A DNA stretch of 17,958 nt from assembly GCA_038211965.1 (NCBI GenBank), contig JBBQVB010000043.1, positions 1 through 17,958 of the forward strand, in the 5' to 3' direction. Origin of the DNA: Glacieibacterium sp038211965. GTDB lineage: Bacteria > Pseudomonadota > Alphaproteobacteria > Sphingomonadales > Sphingomonadaceae. The notes under the pieces are model-generated. The model was not told where the DNA came from. It did no database searches and was given only the letters and a program-made list of their open reading frames with translations. Both the position numbers and the translations under genes were made by a program. Shown here in pieces: positions 1-6,898 of the stretch (position 1 is the stretch's first letter; the number at the start of each line of letters is the position of its first letter).

Positions 1-11
1 GCGTCGCTCAT
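1..11 (-). CDS. Start of a further gene overlapping the ACP stop (5' end only)
   Basis: On the minus strand an ATG at 11-9 overlaps the TGA stop of the acyl carrier protein gene (ATGA, 4-base overlap) and opens with Met-Ser-Asp before the window ends. The overlap is the usual mark of translational coupling, so another gene probably continues leftwards. The product cannot be read. In sphingomonads a type of ACP lies beside serine palmitoyltransferase, which makes that a reasonable guess, but nothing in these 11 bases proves it. Confidence 0.4.
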
Positions 12-250
12 TTCGCGAGCTTCGCCACGGCATCGGCGACCTGGCCGACGGTTTCGAGCTCGGGGAGCAGGTTGAGCGGCAGCACGATATCCCACTCGTC
101 CTCGATGTTGGCGACGAGGTCCATGACGGTCAGCGAATCGAGTTCGAGGTCGTCGGCGAAGGTCGTGCCCTCGGCGACGGCGATATGCTTCTTGTTCAGC
201 GGTTCGATCAGTTCGCCGATACGGGCGAAGATGGCGGCACGGTCGGGCAT
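8..250 (-). CDS. Acyl carrier protein (80 aa)
   Basis: Small acidic protein with the carrier-protein signature DLELDSLTVMDL. Ser39 in the Asp-Ser-Leu motif is the expected 4'-phosphopantetheine attachment site. The length (80 aa) and four-helix pattern fit a stand-alone ACP that carries acyl chains as thioesters in the cytoplasm. It does not look like the housekeeping AcpP: the region after the serine (VANIEDEWDIVLPLNLL) differs from the AcpP helix II sequence, and no fab genes are nearby. The ATG at 250 is supported by an AGGGAG Shine-Dalgarno five bases upstream. The stop overlaps the start of the next gene. A specialised role, such as feeding acyl groups to a sphingolipid-type alpha-oxoamine synthase encoded just outside the window, is inference from known sphingomonad gene order. 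Confidence 0.9.
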   Translation of the reverse strand: MPDRAAIFARIGELIEPLNKKHIAVAEGTTFADDLELDSLTVMDLVANIEDEWDIVLPLNLLPELETVGQVADAVAKLAK

Positions 251-255
251 GCGGG

Positions 256-261
256 CTCCCT
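256..261 (-). promoter_or_regulatory. Shine-Dalgarno of the acyl carrier protein gene
   Basis: The minus strand reads AGGGAG, then five bases, then the ATG at 250. This is the clearest ribosome binding site in the left part of the window and fixes the ACP start. Confidence 0.6.
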
Positions 262-344
262 GAAGTTCAGCGTGGCGCTTGCCAAGATAACATGGCCAAA
301 GCGGGGCCGCTGCGACGCTCGCCCGGTCGCCCGCATCGCCGGCC

Positions 345-1562
345 TCAGAAGAACGCCTGCAGCCCCGTCTGGGCGCGCCCGAGGATCAGCGCGTGGACGT
401 CGTGCGTGCCCTCGTAGGTGTTGACCGCCTCGAGATTCATGACGTGGCGGATGACACCGTATTCGTCGCTGATGCCGTTGCCGCCGTGCATGTCGCGCGC
501 CGCCCGCGCGATCTCGAGTGCCTTGCCGCAATTGTTACGCTTGATCAGGCTGATCGTCTCGGGCGCGAGGCGGTGTTCGTCCATCAGGCGCCCCGCCGTC
601 AGCGCGGCGTTGAGGCCCAGCGCAATTTCGGTCTGCATGTCGGCGAGCTTCTTCTGCACGAGCTGCGTCGCGGCGAGCGGCCGCCCGAACTGCTTGCGAT
701 CGAGCGTGTACTGACGCGCGGCGTGCCAGCAGAATTCGGCGGCGCCCATCGCGCCCCACGCGATACCGAAGCGCGCGTTGTTGAGGCAGCCGAACGGGCC
801 CTTGAGACCCTCGACGTTGGGCAGCAGGCGGTCGGCGGGGATCGCCACGTCGCTCATGACGATCTCGCCGGTCACCCCGGCGCGCAGCGCGAACTTTCCC
901 TCGATCTTGGGCGTCGACAGCCCGGCGTCGCCGCGTTCGAGAATGAAGCCGCGGATGACCTCATCCTCGCACTTCGCCCAGACGACGAACACGTCGGCGA
1001 TCGGCGAATTGGTGATCCACATCTTCGCGCCGTTGAGGACATAGCCGTCGGCGGTGGCGCGGGCGCGGGTCGTCATGCCGCCGGGGTCGGAGCCCGCGTC
1101 GGGCTCGGTCAGGCCGAACGCCCCTGTCCATTCGCCGCTGGCGAGCTTCGGCAGATAATGTGTCCGCTGCGCCTCCGAACCGTAGGCCCAGATCGGGTAC
1201 ATCACGAGGCTCGACTGGACGCTCATCCCCGAGCGGTACGACGAGTCGACGCGCTCGACCTCGCGCGCGATCAGGCCGTAGGCTACGTAGCTCGTGCCCG
1301 CGCAGCCATAGCCGTCGATCGTCGGGCCGAGCAGCCCCGCTGCGCCGAACTTGCGCATCAGCTCGGGGTCGTGGCGCTCGTGGCGGTTCGCCTCGCGCAC
1401 CGCAGGAACGAGATGCTCGTCGCAGAAGGCACGGGCCGTGTCGCGGACCATGCGCTCCTCGGGCGTCAACTGGCTTTCGAGCAGAAACGGGTCCTGCCAG
1501 TCGAAGCGCGGCCACGGCGCGGCGGGGCTGGCGGGAACGTCGTGTCGGAGGGCGATGGTCAT
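345..1562 (-). CDS. gcdH: Glutaryl-CoA dehydrogenase (405 aa)
   Basis: FAD-dependent acyl-CoA dehydrogenase predicted to oxidise and decarboxylate glutaryl-CoA to crotonyl-CoA in lysine/tryptophan and dicarboxylate breakdown, passing electrons to ETF. Features specific to this branch are the N-terminal WQDPFLLESQLTPEERMVRD stretch, YRSGMSVQSSLVM with the arginine expected to bind the glutaryl carboxylate, FGLTEPDAGSDPGGM in the FAD/substrate domain, and the C-terminal NTYEGTHDVHALILGRAQTG, in which Glu384 is the expected catalytic base. The length is normal for the family and no key residue is missing. The ATG at 1562 has no Shine-Dalgarno but lies seven bases after a good -10 element, suggesting leaderless translation. 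The gene is 94 bases upstream of the ACP gene, so they may be cotranscribed, though no functional link is evident. Confidence 0.95.
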   Translation of the reverse strand: MTIALRHDVPASPAAPWPRFDWQDPFLLESQLTPEERMVRDTARAFCDEHLVPAVREANRHERHDPELMRKFGAAGLLGPTIDGYGCAGTSYVAYGLIAREVERVDSSYRSGMSVQSSLVMYPIWAYGSEAQRTHYLPKLASGEWTGAFGLTEPDAGSDPGGMTTRARATADGYVLNGAKMWITNSPIADVFVVWAKCEDEVIRGFILERGDAGLSTPKIEGKFALRAGVTGEIVMSDVAIPADRLLPNVEGLKGPFGCLNNARFGIAWGAMGAAEFCWHAARQYTLDRKQFGRPLAATQLVQKKLADMQTEIALGLNAALTAGRLMDEHRLAPETISLIKRNNCGKALEIARAARDMHGGNGISDEYGVIRHVMNLEAVNTYEGTHDVHALILGRAQTGLQAFF

Positions 1563-1597
1563 GCCCGAGATAATAGCCGAGACGCGGCGAATGTCAC
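1563..1597 (-). promoter_or_regulatory. Probable leaderless promoter of gcdH
   Basis: On the minus strand there is a -35-like GTGACA (1597-1592), a 16-base spacer and a -10-like TATTAT (1575-1570). Only seven bases then separate the -10 from the ATG at 1562. Transcription would begin at or next to the A of the start codon. The absence of any Shine-Dalgarno before this gene agrees with that. The match was made by eye. Confidence 0.5.
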
Positions 1598-1668
1598 AGA
1601 CCCCCGCTTGGTCGCAGGCATCAGCGTCGTGAACGAATCGGGCGGGCCGCCTTGCGGTGTTCGCCGCC

Positions 1669-2994
1669 CTAGCGCGACGCGGTCTGCGCCGCTGCCGCCG
1701 TCACCCGCCAGACCTTGTTGCCGACATCGTCGGCGACCAGCAGCGCGCCCTTGCCGTCGATGGTGACGCCGACCGGGCGCCCCTGCGCATCGCCGTCCTT
1801 GTCGAGGAAGCCGGTCAGCACATCGACCGGCAGGCCGGACGGCTTGCCACCTGCGAAGGCCACGAAGATCACCTTGTAGCCCGACTGCGGGTTGCGGTTC
1901 CACGATCCGTGCTGGCCGACGAACGCGCCCTCGCCGAACCTTGCGGGCAGCAGCTTCGCCTTGTCGGCAAAGGTCAGGCCGAGCGACGCGGTGTGCGAGC
2001 CGAGCGCATAGTCGGGGGCGAGCGCCTTCGCCACGAGGTCGGGGCGCTGCGGCTTGATCCGCACGTCGACGTGCTGGCCGTAATAGCTGTACGGCCACCC
2101 GTAAAAGCCGCCGTCCTTCACCGACGTCATGTAGTCGGGGACGAGGTCGTTGCCGATTTCGTCACGCTCGTTCGCCGCCGTCCACAGCTGCCCCGACGAC
2201 GGCTCCCACGCCATGCCATTGGGGTTGCGGATGCCGCCCGCGAAGACCCGGTGCTTGCCCGTCGCACGCTCGATCTGCCAGATCGCGGCGCGCCCGACTT
2301 CCGCCTCCATACCGTTGTCGCCGACGTTCGAATTCGACCCGACGGTCGCGTAAAGATACTTGCCGTCGCGGCTGGCGATGACGTTCTTGGTCCAGTGGTG
2401 ATTGATCCGTCCGGCGGGGAGATCGACGAGCTTGACGCCGCGCGCCGTGATGCCGTTGTCGCCGGTCTTGTACGGAAAGCGCAGAATCGCGTCGGTGTCG
2501 GCGACATAGAGGTCGCCGCCGACGAGCGTCATGCCGAACGGCGAATTCAAGCCCTTCAGAAAGATGAAATGGGTCTCGGCGATGCCGTCGCCGTCCTTGT
2601 CACGCAGCAGCGTGATGCGGTTGGGACTTTGGACGGTTGCGCCGGCGCGGCCCATGATCTTGCCCTGCACGAAACCGCGCAGGCCCTTGCCGTCGTCGGG
2701 CTTGGGCGGTGCATTGGTCTCGGCAACCAGCACGTCGCCATTGGGCAGCGTGTAGAGCCAGCGCGGATGGTTGAGCCCCTCGGCAAAGGCGGCAACCGCG
2801 AGGCCCGGCGCGGCGATGGGCTTCGCGCCCTTCGCCCAGCCCTTGGCGGGGGCGATCTTGATCGTCGGCAGCAAGGACGAGCTGGGCTCGGGGAGGACCG
2901 GATGCGGCCCGAAACCCGCGCCAGGGGGCAGCGGCTGCGCGGCACTCGCGGCGAACGGCAGGGCGGCGAACGCCGCGATCAGGGAGGGGCGCAT
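1669..2994 (-). CDS. Secreted sorbosone dehydrogenase-family (PQQ-type) beta-propeller protein (441 aa)
   Basis: Member of the glucose/sorbosone dehydrogenase beta-propeller family (COG2133 type), expected to be periplasmic and to oxidise a sugar or aldehyde with PQQ. The first ~19 residues (MRPSLIAAFAALPFAASAA) form a signal peptide with an AxA cleavage site. Propeller repeats follow with family motifs: GLNHPRWLYTLPNGDVLVAE, LLRDKDGDGIAE, NHHWTKNVIASRDGKYLYA, RNPNGMAWEP, GGFYGWPYSYYGQ, GQHGSWNRNP and GRPVGVTIDGKGALLVADD. The reading frame stays open upstream, but ATG 2994 is preferred because it gives the signal peptide and has an AAAGGT ribosome site eight bases earlier. It lies 50 bases after the alpha/beta hydrolase gene and may be the last gene of the rbfA transcript. 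The substrate and true use of PQQ cannot be read from the sequence. Confidence 0.85.
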   Translation of the reverse strand: MRPSLIAAFAALPFAASAAQPLPPGAGFGPHPVLPEPSSSLLPTIKIAPAKGWAKGAKPIAAPGLAVAAFAEGLNHPRWLYTLPNGDVLVAETNAPPKPDDGKGLRGFVQGKIMGRAGATVQSPNRITLLRDKDGDGIAETHFIFLKGLNSPFGMTLVGGDLYVADTDAILRFPYKTGDNGITARGVKLVDLPAGRINHHWTKNVIASRDGKYLYATVGSNSNVGDNGMEAEVGRAAIWQIERATGKHRVFAGGIRNPNGMAWEPSSGQLWTAANERDEIGNDLVPDYMTSVKDGGFYGWPYSYYGQHVDVRIKPQRPDLVAKALAPDYALGSHTASLGLTFADKAKLLPARFGEGAFVGQHGSWNRNPQSGYKVIFVAFAGGKPSGLPVDVLTGFLDKDGDAQGRPVGVTIDGKGALLVADDVGNKVWRVTAAAAQTASR

Positions 2995-3000
2995 ATCGGT

Positions 3001-3006
3001 ACCTTT
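3001..3006 (-). promoter_or_regulatory. Ribosome binding site deciding the sorbosone dehydrogenase-family start
   Basis: The minus strand carries AAAGGT at 3006-3001, with AAGG seven bases before the ATG at 2994. It favours the signal-peptide start over earlier in-frame start codons that would add an arginine-rich segment unlike the family. Confidence 0.45.
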
Positions 3007-3044
3007 TGCGAACGGGCGGAATCGGACGGATAACGCCAGCATGT

Positions 3045-3911
3045 TCACCCGCGTTCCGGGACGGCAAGCGCGCGGATTGCCGCGCGGACGCGGTCGGGAT
3101 GTTCGAGCGGCAGGAAATGCGATGCCCTGGCAATACGCTCGACGGACGCGCCGGGGTGCAGCGCCGCGACCGCTGCCGCATCGTCGGGCGCGACGGTGCT
3201 GAAGGTCGTGCCGTACAGCAACGCCAGCGGCCCGCCCCACGCGCGTACGCTCGCCTCGGTGCGCGTCGTCACGGCGGCGAAGGTGGCGGCCTCCCACGCC
3301 GGCGCGCATGCCAGCTCGACCTGCCCGTCGGTGCGGTCGCGCATGCCCCCCACGACATAGGCATCGAGCGCCGCGTCGGGCCAGCCGCGGAAGACGCCGC
3401 GCCCGTGCCAGCTGCCGCGCGCTTCGTCACGCGACGCGAAGATCGCGCGGCGCTTCGCCGCCTGCGCCCCCATCGGGTTGGCCATGCTTCCCGCCGCACG
3501 CGCCGCGTCGAACGCCCCGGCTTGCGCGAACGGCACGCATGCGGGTTCGACGAGCAGCACCGCGGCGGCAAGATCGGGCCGCCGCGGTGCAAGGTCGAGG
3601 CCGACGCTCGCCCCCATCGAATGGCCCGCCAGCAGCCACCGTCGCGCCGGATAATGGGCGAGCAGAGCCACGAGATCGTCCTCGTAGGTCCGCCACGAAG
3701 TCAGCGCCGCCGGGTCCGCCGCCAGCGTCGAGCGCCCGTGCCCGCGCGCATCGCTCGCGACGATGTTGAACTCCCCCGCCAACGGCGCGAGCAGGTCGGC
3801 GTAGACCTCGGCGCACATCCCCGTCGCGTGGGCGAAATGCAGCCACGGCGCGCGCTCGCCCGCGCCCAGCCATTCGAGCACGCCGTGTCCGCCGGTCAGC
3901 CCGCGCCTCAT
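3045..3911 (-). CDS. Alpha/beta hydrolase (288 aa)
   Basis: Alpha/beta hydrolase fold protein. The nucleophile elbow is GHSMG with Ser98, and HFAHATGM (about 25-32) is the likely oxyanion-hole loop. DARGHGRS (about 54-61) is the conserved strand-loop before the elbow, and ASHFLPLEHP supplies the catalytic His265. The acid residue is probably one of the aspartates near TVAPDD, which I cannot fix without an alignment. It is most like the small-molecule esterase/hydrolase and lactonase branch; the substrate is unknown. There is no signal peptide, so it should be cytoplasmic. ATG 3911 was chosen because the fold begins right after it and it lies 16 bases from the rbfA stop. It probably rides on the rbfA transcript at the place where truB is usually found. 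Confidence 0.85.
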   Translation of the reverse strand: MRRGLTGGHGVLEWLGAGERAPWLHFAHATGMCAEVYADLLAPLAGEFNIVASDARGHGRSTLAADPAALTSWRTYEDDLVALLAHYPARRWLLAGHSMGASVGLDLAPRRPDLAAAVLLVEPACVPFAQAGAFDAARAAGSMANPMGAQAAKRRAIFASRDEARGSWHGRGVFRGWPDAALDAYVVGGMRDRTDGQVELACAPAWEAATFAAVTTRTEASVRAWGGPLALLYGTTFSTVAPDDAAAVAALHPGASVERIARASHFLPLEHPDRVRAAIRALAVPERG

Positions 3912-3927
3912 GGTCGGCTGCCGCGGC

Positions 3928-4356
3928 TCAATCGTCGTCTTCGTCCGGGGCGGGCACCGGGGCGGCAGCGGGAACGAGGTCGCGCGCGATCTCGGGCCGC
4001 CGCAGGATCGCGTCGATCTTCGCCCCCGCGTCGAAGCTCTCGTCGCGGCGGAAGCGCAGGTCGGGGGTGTATTTGGTGCCGAGTTGGCGCGCCACTTCCC
4101 CGCGCAGGAACTTCGCATGGCTCGCCAGCGCCTTGATCACCGCCTGTTCGTCGGCGTCACCCAGGGGCTTCACGAACGCGGTGGCGTGGCGCAGATCGGG
4201 GGTGACGCGCACCTCGCTGACCGAGACGATGGTCTTGGTCAGCAACTCGTCGCGCAGTTCGCCGCGCAGCAGGACCTGCGCCAGCGCGTGGCGAACCTGC
4301 TCGCCGATGCGCAGCAGGCGTACCGAGCGGCCCTTTTCGTCGGGGGTAACTTTCAT
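3928..4356 (-). CDS. rbfA: Ribosome-binding factor A (142 aa)
   Basis: 30S maturation factor that binds the 16S rRNA 5' region during late small-subunit assembly. RbfA hallmarks are SVRLLRIGEQVRHALAQVLLRGELRD at the N terminus, ISVSEVRVTPDLRHATAFVKPLG with the typical VRVTPDLRHA strand, and LASHAKFLRGEVARQLGTKYTPDLRFRRDES ending in the KYTPDLRF motif. A short acidic tail follows (DEDDD). ATG 4356 is chosen because it places family sequence near residue 10. A TTG at 4392 would add 12 residues, and neither start has a strong ribosome site. It normally follows infB directly; here five cysteine-cluster genes lie between them, and the last of these ends 69 bases upstream. Confidence 0.93.
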   Translation of the reverse strand: MKVTPDEKGRSVRLLRIGEQVRHALAQVLLRGELRDELLTKTIVSVSEVRVTPDLRHATAFVKPLGDADEQAVIKALASHAKFLRGEVARQLGTKYTPDLRFRRDESFDAGAKIDAILRRPEIARDLVPAAAPVPAPDEDDD

Positions 4357-4397
4357 GACGAACGCTGTGCCGCAAATCGTGTCGCGCGGCAAAGGCC

Positions 4398-4445
4398 CAG
4401 CTATCGCGCTTCAGGGCGTCGGGCGTCAGCTATCGGGCTTCTGGT
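4398..4445. repeat. Imperfect direct repeat with 29-base period at the end of YkgJ-E
   Basis: CAGCTATCGCGCTTCAGGG at 4398-4416 recurs as CAGCTATCGGGCTTCTGGT at 4427-4445, with 16 of 19 bases equal and a 29-base offset. One copy contains the last codons and stop of YkgJ-E and the other lies in the gap before rbfA. It looks like a small local duplication that left a relic of the gene's 3' end. Confidence 0.6.
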
Positions 4446-5235
4446 CGGCGAGTTGTCCGAACGCCGCCTGGACAAGGCCGGGGCCGGGTTTGCGCGCCGC
4501 GTCGGGAACGGGGTTCGCCGCCGCCCAGTCGAGCGCGTCGATCATCAGCAGCGAACCGCGCTTTTCGAGGTCGCGGTCGACCGCCAGGACCGCGAGCGAG
4601 GTCCGCCCCGACATCGGCACCATGCGGATCGTCTCGGCGGTCGGTGTCGCGCAATGGATGGCGGGCGACGTCACGAGATATTCGCGGCACACCGTCGGGC
4701 GTTCGAGATGGATCGAGCACGACTCGGCTTCGAGGAACGGGCAGGCGACGCCGACGCGCATGTAACGCAGCGCGAAGGCGCGGATTTCGTCGCGTTCGAG
4801 CGGTTCGAGCAGCGTGGGGTCGGTGCTGACGCCGTGTGCGGCGAGGCGCTGCTGCCCGGCGGCGAAGCGCGCGCGGATATCGCGGCGGCGCGGCTCGGGC
4901 AAAGCCTCGACCAGCCGCGCGAGCGCGCGCGCTTCGGACGGCGACACCGGCACCGACTGGCGACAGCATGCGCCACACCCGGCGCGGCACGAGATCGTCT
5001 CGCCGGCACGCGCCACCCGCGCTTCGGCAATCTCGACGACGGCATTCGCGACGCCGTGGAAGATCGGCAGGATATCGGTCAGCGGCACCGGGTCCGACGG
5101 CACCGTGACTTCGATGTTGAGCGTGTGCGCGGCGATGCGCAGCGCGATGCTGCCCGTCGTCGTCGGCACGCCTTCGGCATCGGTCGCAAGCGTCTGCCAG
5201 CGCGGCGGCGGCGGGGTCGTTTCGGGGGTCGTCAT
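4426..5235 (-). CDS. YkgJ-family cysteine-cluster protein, copy E (269 aa)
   Basis: Fifth and last of five tandem YkgJ/PF03692-type proteins, a family annotated as a putative zinc- or iron-chelating domain of unknown role. The eight conserved cysteines are Cys83, 87, 90 and 91 (SCRAGCGACCRQ) and Cys165, 173, 183 and 195 (ACPFLEAESCSIHLERP, TVCREY, HCATP). Before the cluster come a beta-rich N-terminal module (about 25-50) and ILPIFHG with His60. SPSEARALARLVEALP follows the first cluster. The C-terminal part LAVLAVDRDLEKRGSLL and IDALDWAAANP is shared with copy D but not with A-C. There is no signal peptide or membrane segment, so it is probably cytoplasmic. ATG 5235 overlaps the stop of copy D by four bases (ATGA), implying coupled translation. 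The biochemical function is unknown. Confidence 0.88.
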   Translation of the reverse strand: MTTPETTPPPPRWQTLATDAEGVPTTTGSIALRIAAHTLNIEVTVPSDPVPLTDILPIFHGVANAVVEIAEARVARAGETISCRAGCGACCRQSVPVSPSEARALARLVEALPEPRRRDIRARFAAGQQRLAAHGVSTDPTLLEPLERDEIRAFALRYMRVGVACPFLEAESCSIHLERPTVCREYLVTSPAIHCATPTAETIRMVPMSGRTSLAVLAVDRDLEKRGSLLMIDALDWAAANPVPDAARKPGPGLVQAAFGQLADQKPDS

Positions 5236-6125
5236 GCCGGGCGTTGTGCCGCAACGGCAGCGTCCGGACCAGCCCCTTCGCCGCCCGCGGCATGGCGCGC
5301 GCGGTATTCGGCGGCCAGCGCGAAGGCGGCGGCGAGCTGTTCCGAAAGTCGCGCGAACACGGCCTCGACCAGACCCGGTGCCGGTCGCTGCGGCGGGTCG
5401 GGGTGCGCGGCGGCCCAGTCGAGCGCGTCGACGAGCAGCACTGCGCCGCGGTTCTCGAGGTCGCGGTCGACGGCAAGGATGGCCAGCGACAGATGCCCCG
5501 ACAGCGGCACGCTGCGGACGCCGCCGAGTTCGGCCGCGCCGCAGCGGCTGGCGGGAGTGGTGACGATATACTCGCGACACGCGGCGGGCCGATCGGGGTG
5601 GATCGAACAGGACTCGGCTTCGAGAAACGGACAGGCGATCTGCTGCGCGCGGTAGACGCGACCGAATGCCTCGGCGGCGTCGGGACTATGCGCCGCTGCG
5701 TCGGTGCGGGTATCGACGCCCGCTTCGGCGAGTCGCGTGACGGCGGCGCGAAACCGCTCGCGGACGATCGTCTGCCGTGCCGCGGGCATCGCCTCGACCA
5801 GCGCCGCGAGCCTGCGCGCCTCCGACGGTGCGATCGGGACCGCCTGACGGCAGCACGCACCGCACCCGGCGCGACAGCTGATCGTTCGCCCGTCCGCCGC
5901 CTCGCGCAGCTCGGCAAGCTCGACGAGCGCATTCGACAGGCCGTGGAATACCGGGAGCACCGCTGCCAGCGGCACCGGCGCGGCGGGCACGGTCACCGCG
6001 ACGGTCAGCGTGTCCTGCCCGATGCGCAACGCGCACTGGCCGGTGACCCCAGGCATTCCGTCGGGAACGGGGGCGATGAGCGGCAGCGCGGGTCGCGCGC
6101 CGAGCGGTGGCAGTTCGACGCTCAT
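5232..6125 (-). CDS. YkgJ-family cysteine-cluster protein, copy D (297 aa)
   Basis: Fourth tandem copy. Metal-site cysteines are Cys84, 88, 91 and 92 (SCRAGCGACCRQ) and Cys165, 173, 183 and 195 (ACPFLEAESCSIHPDRP, AACREY, SRCGAA); an extra Cys31 is not shared. VFHG with the conserved histidine and the motif APSEARRLAALVEAMP (Ala in place of the first Ser of SPSEAR) are present. It groups with copy E through LAILAVDRDLENRGAVLL and DALDWAAAHP. It differs from all others in a C-terminal extension of roughly 35 residues, rich in Ala and ending AAVAAQRPA, beyond the point where the other copies stop. The start at ATG 6125 overlaps the copy C stop by four bases, and its own stop overlaps the copy E start by four. 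A much longer in-frame extension upstream was rejected because it overlaps copy C and is arginine-rich. Confidence 0.87.
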   Translation of the reverse strand: MSVELPPLGARPALPLIAPVPDGMPGVTGQCALRIGQDTLTVAVTVPAAPVPLAAVLPVFHGLSNALVELAELREAADGRTISCRAGCGACCRQAVPIAPSEARRLAALVEAMPAARQTIVRERFRAAVTRLAEAGVDTRTDAAAHSPDAAEAFGRVYRAQQIACPFLEAESCSIHPDRPAACREYIVTTPASRCGAAELGGVRSVPLSGHLSLAILAVDRDLENRGAVLLVDALDWAAAHPDPPQRPAPGLVEAVFARLSEQLAAAFALAAEYRARHAAGGEGAGPDAAVAAQRPA

Positions 6126-6892
6126 CCGCCGTCGCCGAGGTGCGAGAACACCGCCAGCACGAGGTCGGGCGCGGGGTGGTGCGGCGCGGCGGGCGGATGC
6201 GCGGCGCTCCACACCAGCGCGTCGCTGAGCAGCATGACGCCGGTCTGCGCCTGCACGGTATCGACCGCGCGAAACGCCCGTGACATCGGCGTCGTGCCGG
6301 CGAGGCCCTCGACGCGCCCCGACCCCGGCGTCGCGCATTCGACCGGCGGCGAAGTGACGAGGTGTTCGCGGCAGATCAGCGGGCGCACGTCGTAGATCGA
6401 GCAGTGTTCGTCCTCGAGGAACGGGCAGGCGACGCCGCGCGCGTGCCATGCCAGACCGTAGGCCTGGCTGTCGGCCTGCGGGTCGGCGGCGAGCGTTGCG
6501 GCGAGCACGGTGGCGGAATCGCGGCGAGCGGCGGCGAAGCGCGCCTCGACGACGGTGCGCCGCTCGACCGGCAGCGCGGCGACCAGCGCGGCAAGCGCGC
6601 GCGCTTCGGATGGCGACACGGGCACCGCTTGGCGGCAGCACGCAGCGCAGCCCATGCCGCACGTCACCGGGCGTCCCGATGCCGCCGCGAGCGCTGCCGC
6701 TCCGTCGACGACGGCGTCGGCAACCCCGTGGAACAGCGGCAGCAACGCATCGAGGCGCGCCGGACCCGCCGGGACGGTCACCGAGAGTTCGAGGGTTTCG
6801 CCGCCGGCGCTGACCGCGACGGTCCCCGACATCGCCGCGGCCCCATCGGGCACCGCGACTCCGAGGCTCAGTGTGCGCGGTCCCCTCGCCAT
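6122..6892 (-). CDS. YkgJ-family cysteine-cluster protein, copy C (256 aa)
   Basis: Third tandem copy. Its first cluster is the most divergent, TCGMGCAACCRQ (Cys78, 82, 85, 86), with Gly-Met and Ala in place of the Arg-Ala and Gly of A, D and E, but the cysteine spacing is unchanged. The second set is Cys156, 164, 174 and 186 (ACPFLEDEHCSIYDVRP, LICREH, ECATPG). The N-terminal half (VAVPDGAAAMSGTVAV, LSVTVPAGP, LLPLFHG) and the tail (MSRAFRAVDT, DALVWSAAHPP) align it with copies A and B. Start ATG 6892 is six bases after the stop of copy B; its own stop overlaps the start of copy D. The function is unknown; a cytoplasmic metal- or Fe-S-binding protein is the family-level expectation. Confidence 0.87.
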   Translation of the reverse strand: MARGPRTLSLGVAVPDGAAAMSGTVAVSAGGETLELSVTVPAGPARLDALLPLFHGVADAVVDGAAALAAASGRPVTCGMGCAACCRQAVPVSPSEARALAALVAALPVERRTVVEARFAAARRDSATVLAATLAADPQADSQAYGLAWHARGVACPFLEDEHCSIYDVRPLICREHLVTSPPVECATPGSGRVEGLAGTTPMSRAFRAVDTVQAQTGVMLLSDALVWSAAHPPAAPHHPAPDLVLAVFSHLGDGG

Positions 6893-6898
6893 GACCCG

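Noticed and set aside
294..308. GCGGCCCCGC hairpin with TTT after gcdH as a terminator
   Set aside because: The four-base stem has a two-base loop, which is too small to be credible.
1641..1651. GGCGGGCCGCC dyad after the sorbosone dehydrogenase-family gene as a terminator
   Set aside because: The stem is very short with almost no loop and no T-tract follows, so it is no more than the GC-rich background offers.
5235..5260. Possible third hairpin near the YkgJ-D/E junction (GTTG...CAAC)
   Set aside because: It has only about five pairs, lies within the coding sequence of copy D and has mismatches outward, so it is unlike the two intergenic stem-loops.
3910..5655. Long plus-strand open frame opposite rbfA and the YkgJ genes, and similar ones at 393-1766, 1657-3033 and 8849-10297
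   Set aside because: All are shadows of confident minus-strand genes, with no ribosome site or family motif.
4430..5932. A 500-codon minus-strand frame across YkgJ-D and YkgJ-E in a different phase
   Set aside because: Low-complexity Arg/Pro-rich shadow; the real frames contain the cysteine motifs.
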